Assembly (NCBI GenBank): GCA_902651635.1
Contig: CACRSC010000030.1
Span: forward strand, 356,943-393,686
DNA: 36,744 nucleotides
Source of the DNA: Mastigamoeba balamuthi
Lineage: Eukaryota > Evosea > Mastigamoebida > Mastigamoebidae
Direction of reading: 5' to 3'
The number at the start of each line of letters is the position of its first letter. The first letter of the stretch is position 1. Both the position numbers and the translations under genes were made by a program. The notes under the pieces are model-generated. The model was not told the origin of the DNA. It was given only the letters and a program-made list of their open reading frames with translations, and made no database searches. Positions 1 through 8,094 of the stretch are shown one piece after another.

Positions 1-1007
1 TGATTTTGCTTATATTTTCTGATGTAATAGAGAAACCGTTGATATAATTGTTGAACGGTCTCACTTTCGTTTTCGATTAATTCATCCATTTTTTCATTGT
101 TTCCCGCACCAATAAATTCAGTCAAGTTAGCATTTGTCATTGTGTTTACTTTCCATGTTGGCAAACCTTTCTCTTTCGCTTTCTTGATTAATTCAAATCG
201 TGTTTTCAAACCTTCATTCATCTTTTTCTTCTTTCCTCCCGATACTTCTCCAACCAATTCAGGAGGATAGACAATTTTATTCCATTTCTCTCTTATTTGA
301 GATGGATTCGATGTCACCATCAACCAATTATGTGTGTCATGAAACACTGTTTTATAGATGTCCTTTATATCTTTTTTCACTTTCTCTTCATTGCTTCCAT
401 CGTAAAATTGTGATATTGTGTCATGTAACCACGAATCGATGCTATATTTATTTTTCATTTGAAAGACGAATGTCAAGTTCAAGTTTTCTCTCAGTCTAGT
501 TGGCAAGTTATAATATGTCTGAGTAACAAAAATCATTGATATTTGGTATGATCGCAACACTTGAGAACATACTGTCATAATGTTGTTTGCAGATCCATTC
601 TTAGAGACACTTCCTCCATTATCCAGAGAAAAATCATCGAAAACTATAATGTCATGTTCGTTTTCCTTCTTAGCATTGATCAATTTTTCAATTTGTTCGA
701 TTGCCTCAGGTTCATTGGAACATTTAATATATTCGATCTTTTCCTCATCACACCAATTGGATATAGATGTTTGGGCATCGTCTTTGTCTTTGATCGAACA
801 ATATATAAGTTTTTTCGTTAAGTTCGTAAACATTGGTATCAATTGTAAGAGTAAAGTTGATTTTCCTGAGCCAGATGTTCCAAGAATCGCTATTCGATTG
901 CTACCAGCGATAAGAAGTTTCGATTTATGTTCACAGTACTTTCGATCAATTCTTTTAATCGAGTATCCTAAAGGCGCGTCATTATTTTTCTCTATGGTCT
1001 TACTCAT
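1..1007 (-). CDS. Viral genome-packaging ATPase (FtsK/HerA, A32-like), partial
   Basis: The frame is open from the ATG at 1007 to the left window edge, giving about 335 residues without a stop; the C-terminus lies outside. Seen: a Walker A motif GTSGSGKST at residues 43-51, a Walker B strand DIIVFDDFS at about 119-127, and a later strand ending IFVTQTYYNLPTRLRENL, the usual sensor region of A32-type packaging ATPases. These enzymes pump the viral genome into a preformed capsid in Polinton-like viruses, virophages and NCLDV. The gene is divergent from the pVI-like gene, with only 42 bp between the starts. Codon use is AT-rich, as in the rest of 1-4263 and unlike the host. The family assignment is secure. 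The exact virus group cannot be fixed without the major capsid gene, presumably to the left. Confidence 0.9.
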   Translation of the reverse strand, partial: MSKTIEKNNDAPLGYSIKRIDRKYCEHKSKLLIAGSNRIAILGTSGSGKSTLLLQLIPMFTNLTKKLIYCSIKDKDDAQTSISNWCDEEKIEYIKCSNEPEAIEQIEKLINAKKENEHDIIVFDDFSLDNGGSVSKNGSANNIMTVCSQVLRSYQISMIFVTQTYYNLPTRLRENLNLTFVFQMKNKYSIDSWLHDTISQFYDGSNEEKVKKDIKDIYKTVFHDTHNWLMVTSNPSQIREKWNKIVYPPELVGEVSGGKKKKMNEGLKTRFELIKKAKEKGLPTWKVNTMTNANLTEFIGAGNNEKMDELIENESETVQQLYQRFLYYIRKYKQN

Positions 1008-1049
1008 AATATAATAAATTGAGAAAAAAAAATCTCCTTATTAATATAT
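1008..1049. promoter_or_regulatory. Divergent viral promoter region
   Basis: These 42 bp separate the starts of the packaging ATPase (minus) and the pVI-like gene (plus). The stretch is nearly all A and T, with an A9 run and a TTAATATATATG context just before the ATG at 1050. Both promoters must lie here or overlap the coding sequence. No specific box is assigned. Confidence 0.5.
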
Positions 1050-2321
1050 ATGTCACGTCCGCAAGTTTATCAGGGAGATGAAGAGATTATTCTCAAATCA
1101 CTCAATCCCCAATGGAAAAATCATGTAGACGAAGAAGCAGAAGTGGATAATGATGTCGCTCAAAAAGAGGCATTGAGACAGCAGATGATTGAGGGAATGG
1201 AAGATGAAATATATGGTACCACAGAAGGTGGATACATCAGAGCACCTAATGCAAGAGGTGGATATGCAAGTCCTCCAAATGCAAGTGGTGGTGTCCTTCC
1301 ACTACTTCCAATTGCTCTAATGGCAAGTAGTATTCTTCCTGCTCTGTTTGGTAGAGGGAAAGCAAAAGGAGGAATGGTACACATGAAACAACCAGTCCAT
1401 CTCACTCATAGTCCGAATATGTCTAACGCATCAGCATTCTACAGAGATCTAGTTCATCAGGCAACATCTCAAGGGTTGGGAATGGGACGATTCCATAAAC
1501 TATTTGCCGGAAACAAAAAGATGCTCAAATCAATTCTCTCTGGAAAAGCAGGGTCAGGTATCGTTGATGAATTGAAAATGGGTCATCTTTTGTCTCCTGT
1601 ACTGTTCTCTCACATTCAGAAAGCATTGAAAGGAACATCTGTAAATCCTGACCAAGTAATGCAAATAGTTGAGTCTCTCCCAATCATGAATAAAAATGTG
1701 TCGGGACAAACTCTATCTGTTGGTGGCAGTATTCTAGGATCACTTTGGGGTGTTGCCAAAAATGTACTTGGAAAACTCGGAAACATTGGTTCTAAAGTCG
1801 CAAGTAATCCAAAAATACAAGAGATTGGAAAGAAGGCATTGAACAAAGGTCTCGAAATCGCTGAACAAAGACTACCTGACATTGCTGAAATCGGAGTCAA
1901 TAAACTCGCTGACTATGCCACCAAGAAAATGAGTGGCGATGAACCAATAGATGAGGAAGAGGAAGGAGATGAATCGCCAAATTACACTTATCTTGAGAAA
2001 ACAAGGATGAGAAATGCACCTAAAGCGCCACCACTACCATCATCAAGGAAATCAATGCCAGAACAATTGACACGAGCAAAACGTGGATTGAATAACAGAA
2101 AGATACAGGATGAAGATGAAGAATTACCTTCTGGCAGGTCTGATAGCAATCTCAGGAAAACAATTGTAAACCAAAGAAGAACCAAATCACTCGTTCCTAG
2201 ATCAGAACCTGTAACAACAGACAATTACAAACGAGATGCTCTTGGAAATATTATCTATGGATTTGGTACTAAAAAAAAAGCCATCGGAGGTTCATGGAGC
2301 GTGAAACTGACTCCAAATTAA
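1050..2321 (+). CDS. pVI-like minor capsid / membrane-lytic virion protein
   Basis: 423 residues, starting at the only ATG after the short intergenic spacer. Seen: an acidic N-terminus; a hydrophobic stretch at about 82-100 (LPLLPIALMASSILPALF); a glycine-rich amphipathic segment at about 222-292 (GGSILGSLWGVAKNVLGK onward, then helix-forming KALNKGLEIAEQRL and VNKLADYA); and a basic, Pro/Ser-rich C-terminal half. The amphipathic block and its place beside the maturation protease match the pVI-type cement/lytic protein of adenoviruses and Polinton-like elements. Several Gly-Gly pairs (residues 60-61, 70-71, 80-81, 107-108, 225-226, 413-414) could be protease processing sites, but none fits the classical consensus exactly. 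It overlaps the protease gene by 28 bp. The function is inferred from composition and synteny. Confidence 0.65.
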   Translation: MSRPQVYQGDEEIILKSLNPQWKNHVDEEAEVDNDVAQKEALRQQMIEGMEDEIYGTTEGGYIRAPNARGGYASPPNASGGVLPLLPIALMASSILPALFGRGKAKGGMVHMKQPVHLTHSPNMSNASAFYRDLVHQATSQGLGMGRFHKLFAGNKKMLKSILSGKAGSGIVDELKMGHLLSPVLFSHIQKALKGTSVNPDQVMQIVESLPIMNKNVSGQTLSVGGSILGSLWGVAKNVLGKLGNIGSKVASNPKIQEIGKKALNKGLEIAEQRLPDIAEIGVNKLADYATKKMSGDEPIDEEEEGDESPNYTYLEKTRMRNAPKAPPLPSSRKSMPEQLTRAKRGLNNRKIQDEDEELPSGRSDSNLRKTIVNQRRTKSLVPRSEPVTTDNYKRDALGNIIYGFGTKKKAIGGSWSVKLTPN

Positions 2322-2812
2322 ATGAACAATATCGAAATTACCCTTACAAACTCATTACAAATATCGAAATCGAGAAAGAAGGATTCCGTTGGTTTATGAA
2401 AGATACTCTTCCAAAATCTTTGCCTGATGGTGTATATATTCTCAATTCAGGTACAAAGGCATCTGGTGGGAAACATTGGGATTGTATCGCTGTAAAGTAT
2501 CCTGACATTTACTTCTTTGGATCGTATGGCGCCACCTCACAATTTAGGGATCGCCCACAGAATAATCTTATTACTTTTGGAAAGAGGAATGGTTTCGAAA
2601 ATATCCATTGTTATGAGAATCAGGTTCAAATTGCTGATTCAGTTGCTTGCGGGGAGTTCGCTCTCTATGTGGGAAACCTACTAAGAAAACACTTTAACAA
2701 TTTATCGGAAGGGTATTTCGATAAATTAATTGATAAAGAATTTGATAAACGTCCAAGTGCATACAACATAAATAAAGTATGTAATTGGGCGAAGAGAGAA
2801 GATTTAATTTAA
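2294..2812 (+). CDS. Adenain-type cysteine maturation protease (Ulp1-like fold)
   Basis: 172 residues. The ATG at 2294 overlaps the end of the pVI-like gene; the next in-frame Met would cut into the fold. Seen: GGKHWDCIAVK, with the candidate catalytic His at 61; Q110/Q112 upstream of SVACGEFALY, with the candidate nucleophile Cys at 119. Order and spacing (His, acid, Gln, Cys) match the adenovirus/Polinton protease, which cleaves capsid precursors during virion maturation. The acidic residue normally found at the end of the strand after His is not obvious: FFGSYG has Gly where Asp or Glu is expected, although Asp71 is near. The stop converges with the HNH gene stop, overlapping by a few bases. 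Family confidence is high; activity is unknown. Confidence 0.85.
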   Translation: MERETDSKLNEQYRNYPYKLITNIEIEKEGFRWFMKDTLPKSLPDGVYILNSGTKASGGKHWDCIAVKYPDIYFFGSYGATSQFRDRPQNNLITFGKRNGFENIHCYENQVQIADSVACGEFALYVGNLLRKHFNNLSEGYFDKLIDKEFDKRPSAYNINKVCNWAKREDLI

Positions 2813-3461
2813 TATTTAAAAATCCATTTGTTTCCATCTTTGTCAGAACATGTATTATTTATGCCATCACATACTCTTTGAATTGATGGTTGACAACATC
2901 CAGTTTTTCGTTCAGCATCATGCATTGATTTAAATTCAATGAACTCATCTTCATCTAACTTTTTTCCTTTGCATTGTTTTGGTTTTCTTGGTTCAGTTGA
3001 TTTTTTCGTCGATTTCTTTGTATTCTCGGATTGCGTAATAAGTTCCAAATTTTTAATTCGATTATCATCTTTTTTCTCATTAAGATGATTTATGACCAAC
3101 GTTTCATCTTCAATTATTCCATTGAAGCATTCCCAAATATATCGATGAGCAAAAATATTAAATTTGTCACCATTACGTCGAATTCCTAATCTAATATAAC
3201 CATCTCTTTCTACAAAGCCAATCAATATTTTTGTATTATTATTTACAACATATCCGAGTTTGTTTGCATAATAATGTTTGTATGTTGGATGTGGTTTCCA
3301 TTCATCATTTAATTCATATTGAAAATCTTTTTTCATTTGGGACCATGTCAACTTATACTCTACACACTTAGAACATGTCTTCATTCGCTTCTCATTCCTT
3401 TTTCCAAAGTCCTTTTCTTCTCTGATACATTACATCTTGAGCATTTGAATTTATCTGCCAT
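2809..3461 (-). CDS. HNH homing endonuclease with NUMOD-type DNA-binding segments; N-terminus frame-broken
   Basis: The main frame runs from the Met at 3384 to 2809 (191 residues). Seen: a NUMOD4-like start (EWKPHPTYKHYYANKLGYVV); an HNH core (FAHRYIWECFNG, then LVINHLNEKKDDNRIKNLE and ITQSEN); and a C-terminal NUMOD1-like helix-turn-helix (FKSMHDAERKTGCCQPSIQR) ending in KWIF. Upstream, an ATG at 3461 opens a second short frame with a CxxC ribbon (CSRC). It would join the CSKC motif at the start of the main frame if one base were present in an A-run near 3405-3410, so the first ribbon is probably lost by a one-base frameshift. Such free-standing HNH genes are common parasites of large and mid-sized DNA viruses. 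It is convergent with the protease gene. Confidence 0.8.
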
Positions 3462-3870
3462 TTCCGCTATTAATATAATATATTGTTATATCTTTAAGCC
3501 ATTTTCGAGTCAATAATTATCATTAAAGGTAACCATTGATGATAAGTGCATATGAGATAAAGTTTCTAAATCAGTATGGAAGACAAGCTGTATTCTTGAT
3601 GGGAAATGCGATAGTAGAGATAGAGATCATGGAGTAGGATCTATTATTAGAATGTTGCATTTCCGTTCTACTTTCAATCCTGCGAACGGGATAGAGTACC
3701 CTTGACCAAACGACGAAGATGAAGAATAAAATGAAGATGGAGGGAATTGAACTGAGATCACCTTAGTGTTCGACGATGATCCAAATGAATGTTCTACGGA
3801 GGTGTTTCTAAGATGACCAAACGATTGAAGAGGATGATTCCACGACGAGGATGACTTGAAGATGATGGAG

Positions 3871-4168
3871 GTTTTGATCTAGTTATTTCTTTGGGTCGAA
3901 CTCTTATAGAAATATTTAAAAGTAAAATTCAAAACGAAAACAACCTAACTAATAACCTTATATTTTAACTTTATATATAAATAATAATAATGTAATAAAG
4001 AGAGAATTTTAAGGAGAAGATTTAAGAAGAAGATTAAAGATTTAGATTTAGGTTTTGATCTAGTTATTTCTTGAGGATGAACTCTTATAGAAATATTAAA
4101 AAGTAAAATCCAAAACGAAAACAACCATATTAATAACCTTATATTTTAACTTTATATATAATAATAAT
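3871..4168 (+). repeat. Direct repeat pair near the viral element end
   Basis: Two copies start at 3871 and 4052 (period 181 bp). Each begins GTTTTGATCTAGTTATTTCT and continues through ACTCTTATAGAAATATT and CCTTATATTTTAACTTTATA, with few mismatches over about 120 bp. They are separated by a short purine-rich spacer. Confidence 0.8.
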
Positions 4169-4207
4169 ATAGATATAGAATAGAATAAGGATTAAAATAA
4201 GTGGTTT

Positions 4208-4243
4208 CTTAAGCCCACTCACGGAGTGAGTGGGATCTCTTAA
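4208..4243. terminator. Hairpin flanked by CTTAAG at the element end
   Basis: CCCACTCA (4214-4221) pairs perfectly with TGAGTGGG (4227-4234) around a 5-nt loop. CTTAAG sits on both sides (4208-4213 and 4238-4243). It could be a structured viral terminus, a transcription-end hairpin or an integration-related signal; the sequence does not decide between them. Confidence 0.45.
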
Positions 4244-4263
4244 GTGTCTAATAAAGGTTTATC

Positions 4264-5358
4264 TAAGTCAAACCCCCTTACGAGCCATTCAGGGGGGGGT
4301 GTGCGTCCCTTTGTGACACACACATCACCTCATGCTCTGCGCCAGACTGCTCCAGCGGAGGGACCTGCCAGCAGCTCAAGGCACCAGGTGCGAGGCGGTC
4401 GCTGTCACTGGCTGCTGCGGTCTCACAGTGAGTACCGCACAGGGACACCGTGCAGCGCGGACCGCGAGTGCGAGGACTGGTATCTGCCGTGTACCACCAA
4501 GTTGTGCACCTCTGGCGTCTGCCACGCAGCCCCGGGAACAGTGGCCAACGGCATGCCCTGCGCGAAAGGCAAGGACTGCATCACGGGGACCTGCACCGGC
4601 GGGGTATGCGCCAACCCCCCGCGTGTGCTCGCAGGGCAGAGGTGCCTGTACAGTGAGGTGTGCGCACCAGGTACGAGGTGCTACGAGGACAGCTGCTCCG
4701 AGTACATCGCAAACCACGCAGCATGCCACGGCTATAAGGGTGAACTGTGCATGGGCCCCTGTGAGGGTGGTGTGTGCTTCCAGAGCTACAGCGGGTTGAG
4801 GGGAGAGCGGTGCTCCAGCTCCGACACGTGCAGCCCAGGGCTCTACTGCAGTACGCAGCCCAGCATGATGAGTTCTCACCCCGATAACAGAGGATGGTGT
4901 ATGCGAAACGGCTCCACCGACCACCACCGGAAAGTGCAGCAGGTCAATGGACTGCCCTGACGAATATGAGTAAGAGGAAAGGCACAACGCCTTTTTGTGA
5001 TGCTCACACTGCGTGCGCAGCTGCGAATGCGACTGGGCCAAGGGAGTAAGAATGTGCCACACCAACGATATCACACCCCTGGCGTTCACCAAGATTCTCA
5101 AGGCGGAGATCGACTGCCGTCTGACAGACCCTGACTACGAGCGCTGCCAGCAGTACGGCATCATGCTGACGGAGTTGAGTACAATGTGCGTCGTAGCAGT
5201 ACTGATGTTATTCTCCACACCGCTTCTGAGCTCCTTAGCCTTGCAGGGTGAGGTACTGCCCGGGCCTGCTGGTGAACTCATCTTTCTCCTCTGCTCATGC
5301 GGTGGTCGTGCCCATTGCTACTGTCTTCGCCCTGGCTGCTGTTCTGCAGCAGATATAA
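4264..5358 (+). pseudogene. Cysteine-rich GPI-type surface protein, copy A, 5' end lost at the viral junction
   Basis: Homology to copy B begins at about 4264 (AACCCCCTTAC, coding NPLT in B), so exon 1 with the signal peptide and the first part of exon 2 are missing. A net 14-nt difference including a G8 run (4292-4299) also shifts exon 2 out of frame. Downstream exons are intact with correct phases: to 4387, 4443-4850, 4891-4969, 5021-5185, 5247-5358 (TAA). They encode a chain of short Cys modules, a CECDWAKGV module, an all-helical YERCQQYG segment and a C-terminal tail, SSAHAVVVPIATVFALAAVL, that looks like a GPI-attachment signal. The donors GTGCGAG, GTACGC, GTAAGA and GTGCGT pair with AG acceptors. 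The missing 5' part may lie on the far side of the viral element. Confidence 0.8.
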
Positions 5359-5613
5359 GTTACTCGGGGCATCTTTTCAGAAGCCGTTGAGATTATTCCT
5401 GTGGGAGGGAAAGGGGCAATTGGGGCAATTGGCTTTTGGCCAAAATGACACTGTTTTATAGCAAAAATGACCCAAAACAAATACGGAAAAATGAGAAAAC
5501 GTACCAAATATGTATTGAAATGGAGTGTGCAGAAGTGCATATTTTTAACTCGTGCAACTATATCTGAAGAAAGAAGAAAATGAAATGAGAGAAAAACCAG
5601 GGAAAAAGGCACT
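5359..5613. other. Spacer between copy A and the piggyBac remnant
   Basis: The sequence changes from GC-rich coding to AT-rich after about 5400. GGGGCAATTGGGGCAATTGG (5413 onward) is a short tandem duplication. No gene is seen. It may include a decayed transposon terminus. Confidence 0.4.
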
Positions 5614-6330
5614 TTATTGTTGTGTATGAGTGACCTGCCAACAATGAGGATGAAACCACTGTTTGCACTGAGTGCAAAGAAAGATAGTCCTGGACCCTCT
5701 CTTTTGAGCAGATGATTTGCAGGCTGCACGCTTGCCAGTTTTGATGGGATTTGACCTAAACAGATTGAGAAAATGGAAAAATGGGAGGGTAAACTTACGA
5801 TCGAGAAACAAGAGTATGTATGATTAGCAGGTAGAGGTGGTCTCAAGAGCAGCAGAGAAAGGCGAAACCAGGGTGCAAGTTTGACACCCATTGAGTGGCT
5901 TCTCTCTGATCCAGGGAAAGACCACAGGAGTTGGGGTCCAGGGCAATAGCAGAGAGGAGTCAGTATAAGAGATGTCGAAGTCATACATGTTGGCCTTGTA
6001 GAGAATCCAAGCATTGTGAACAGTGTACTGAAGAACAGTCCAGAAGACTGACCAGGTGGCAGACTTGTGAGAAGTGATATTGTTGCTGATGATCTGGTTG
6101 TCAGTATCCATACCATGGTAGCCAACAGGGTATAAATGAGCCACCCTCGGAAGGAACCTAGGGGCAGAGAACACAGGCTTATCAGAACAGCAAGGAAATG
6201 ACTGACTGGCCCAGGTAGCTGCCCTTTCAGAGGTAGTTGCAGTGTATGCTTCACACTGAGCATCAGAACTGAACTCTCCAATGACACACCTTTTATTTCC
6301 TTCAAAAAGCTGTAAAAATGACATCAATAG
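5614..6330 (-). pseudogene. piggyBac-like transposase, C-terminal remnant
   Basis: The frame 6327-5824 contains YPVGYHGMDTDNQI, then SATWSVFWTVLQYTVHNAWILYK. This matches the last part of the piggyBac DDE domain, where a G.D..DQ motif precedes a W...F......NA..LY helix. After an apparent GTAAGT...TTTAG interval, 5614-5760 encodes a Cys-rich tail (AACKSSAQKRGS, FLCTQCKQWFHPHCWQVTH) like the piggyBac C-terminal zinc-binding domain. The frames do not join cleanly and a stop follows SALETTSTC, so the gene is decayed. The upstream DDE core was not recognised. It lies just downstream of copy A. Confidence 0.65.
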
Positions 6331-7152
6331 CAGTATGATACACAGATATACCCTCTGCTACACTAGTAGCAGAAAGCACTCACTATGAAAATGAGTAGCA
6401 AAATCACATAACGAAGTAACAAAATCACACAATAAATCACACGCTAAATCACAGATGGCAGTCACACACTCTGATCTAATAGGCCCGATGAGAGGAAGCT
6501 GGCTCCATTCTCTCTGGTGTGTGGCAACAGCAGCTGCCCATCGAATCAAATGGGGGGTTCTTGCTTGACCAGAGATACCACCAGGTAAGATCACTCTTTG
6601 TTGTTGAATTGATGCACTCGAACCAGGCCGTGGACTTGCTTTGCTTGTGGAACTGTTCTGAACTGCAAGTGCATGTGCGGGGCACTGATCACAGCAGCGG
6701 CTCTGCAAGGCACAGACGTGTGGCCTGTCCAGCTGCAGAGGATGTCATAACCGTCACGGAAACGGACTGGTTCAAAGCAGAACAGGCCTTACAGTGCCAC
6801 TCTACGGGAATATGATAGGGTTAACAACCCTGCTCAGAGTCACAATTGCATTCTGTAGTGCATTCCCTTTCATGGTATGATCCACCCATTCATACACTTA
6901 TTAATTTGAATAACTTGTTTCACTGTCTATCAACAGGAATCGCAGAGACCCTGGACATGATAAGGAAGTTTTCATGAACTTCAGTAACAGGGAGACAGAA
7001 TGTACTCCAGTGTATACTAATAGCCTGCGACTAAGACAATTCTTCATTTGGTCTTTCTCATTTCAAGGAATTATTACCGTTGAGTTGAATTCAATTTATT
7101 TAATTATTATCAATGAATCTGTGAGTTTCGACTTATAACGGCAGCTATAATG
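6331..7152. other. AT-rich intergenic stretch, no gene seen
   Basis: No coding frame with convincing composition. Short reiterations of AAATCACA occur at about 6400-6450. It lies between the piggyBac remnant and a MITE and is probably old transposon debris. Confidence 0.4.
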
Positions 7153-7546
7153 ACTTTCCCTTTGTCTATAGTATTTCCCACAGACACCCCATCAAAAGGA
7201 AAAAAAAGGGGGCAAAAAGTAGCATTTGAAACAGGAAAACAGAGGTCCACAATACTCAAGGCCTCCGAAATAGCATTTGAACTCACGTTTTTTCTCTTGT
7301 TATTTTATCGCACACAATAAAACCGATGTATTTTTACTTTTAGTGTTATCGCACGCGATAAACATATTTTTCTATTCTTTCAGGTTAATCGCATGCGATA
7401 AAACTGAAATACTAAGAAATCTCAAACTTTATTATCACTTTTTCCATTTGTAAGCCTCTGTTTCCTGATTTCAAATGTGACTTTTTGCCTTCTTTTCTTC
7501 ATTTAATGGGGGTGTCCATGGGAAATAGTTTAGACAAAGGGAAAGT
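7153..7546. mobile_element. MITE-like element with about 100-bp imperfect terminal inverted repeats
   Basis: The left arm, starting ACTTTCCCTTTGTCTATAGT at 7153, is repeated in reverse complement by the right arm ending near 7546. Matching continues inward through GACACCCC, GGCAAAAAGT, CATTTGAAA and CAGGAAA. The centre is non-coding and holds three TTATCGC palindromes. It is short, AT-rich and ORF-less, as expected of a non-autonomous DNA transposon. No target duplication was confirmed. Flanks resemble each other further out (CGGCAGCTATAATG versus ACAGAGGCTAAAACG in reverse complement), so the true ends may be wider. Confidence 0.7.
7305..7401. repeat. Three evenly spaced TTATCGC...GCGATAA palindromes
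   Basis: TTATCGCACACAATAA (7305-7320), TTATCGCACGCGATAA (7346-7361) and TTAATCGCATGCGATAA (7385-7401). Spacing between starts is 41 and 39 bp. The second and third are near-perfect palindromes; the first is degenerate. They lie in the centre of the MITE-like element. Confidence 0.75.
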
Positions 7547-8094
7547 CGTTTTAGCCTCTGTTTTATCCGTGATCAAATCAATGATGATATTTGTTAGATA
7601 TTCCAATGACTGATCTGTAGGAAAATGAGTCAAATGGTTCCCAAATTTTATTTGCGATTTTAATTGCATCTTTTTATGAACATTGAAAAAGCAATAAAAT
7701 TGAGAAACACAATTCTACATTTTGTATACTGACACGAAAGTGATTTGTGTTTAACAGTTCAAAGAAGGGCCTCCTGAGAGATGCAGGCTTCTTACATGTT
7801 CTGAAGACAGAAACACCACGAGCCACATTAGCACAGGGACATACTATGCCCTGTCGCTCTTATGTGCATTATGGTTCGGAGAATCAATCGTTGGAAGGAA
7901 GTGTTTGGTTTCTTACCAAAAAGAAATTGGGCCAAACAAGCCAGACATGAGAGAAAAAACCATTTTGAAGCCACGGTACAGAAAAAGAACAGCATTTAGT
8001 GTTGAGCAACCATTTTCATTCTTTAGTACTACCATTTGGCTTTCTGTTTCGGCGCTTGTTCCAACTCTGGCCGGTGTTTATGTGTCAGAGGGAT
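7547..8094. other. Intergenic stretch, no gene seen
   Basis: AT-rich to about 7740, then more balanced sequence. No frame with supporting composition or recognisable motif was found on either strand. Confidence 0.35.

Larger units (their letters stand above)
3462..4263. other. AT-rich non-coding end of the viral element
   Basis: About 800 bp with no credible ORF on either strand. It contains GATGA-rich purine runs (about 3640-3860), a tandem pair of about 120-bp repeats, and a hairpin flanked by CTTAAG. This resembles the terminal region of a Polinton-like or linear dsDNA virus, but a full terminal inverted repeat cannot be tested because the other end is outside the window. Confidence 0.6.

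Noticed and set aside
200-1014. Plus-strand ORFs over the left end
   Set aside because: They are shadows of the minus-strand packaging ATPase, whose frame has Walker motifs and runs open to the edge.
4332-5101. Long overlapping ORFs on both strands across copy A
   Set aside because: They arise from high GC and ignore splice sites. The spliced reading gives regular cysteine spacing and matches copies B, C and F.
5295-6305. A 336-residue hydrophobic minus-strand ORF
   Set aside because: It is a shifted frame of the piggyBac-like transposase remnant, not a membrane protein.
6605-6630. GGTTCGAGTGC on the minus strand as a tRNA T-arm
   Set aside because: No acceptor stem, D-arm or anticodon arm can be drawn around it.
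7305-7401. TTATCGC palindromes as a CRISPR-like array
   Set aside because: The units are only about 16 bp and differ, the spacers are AT-rich, and they lie inside an inverted-repeat element in a eukaryotic context.
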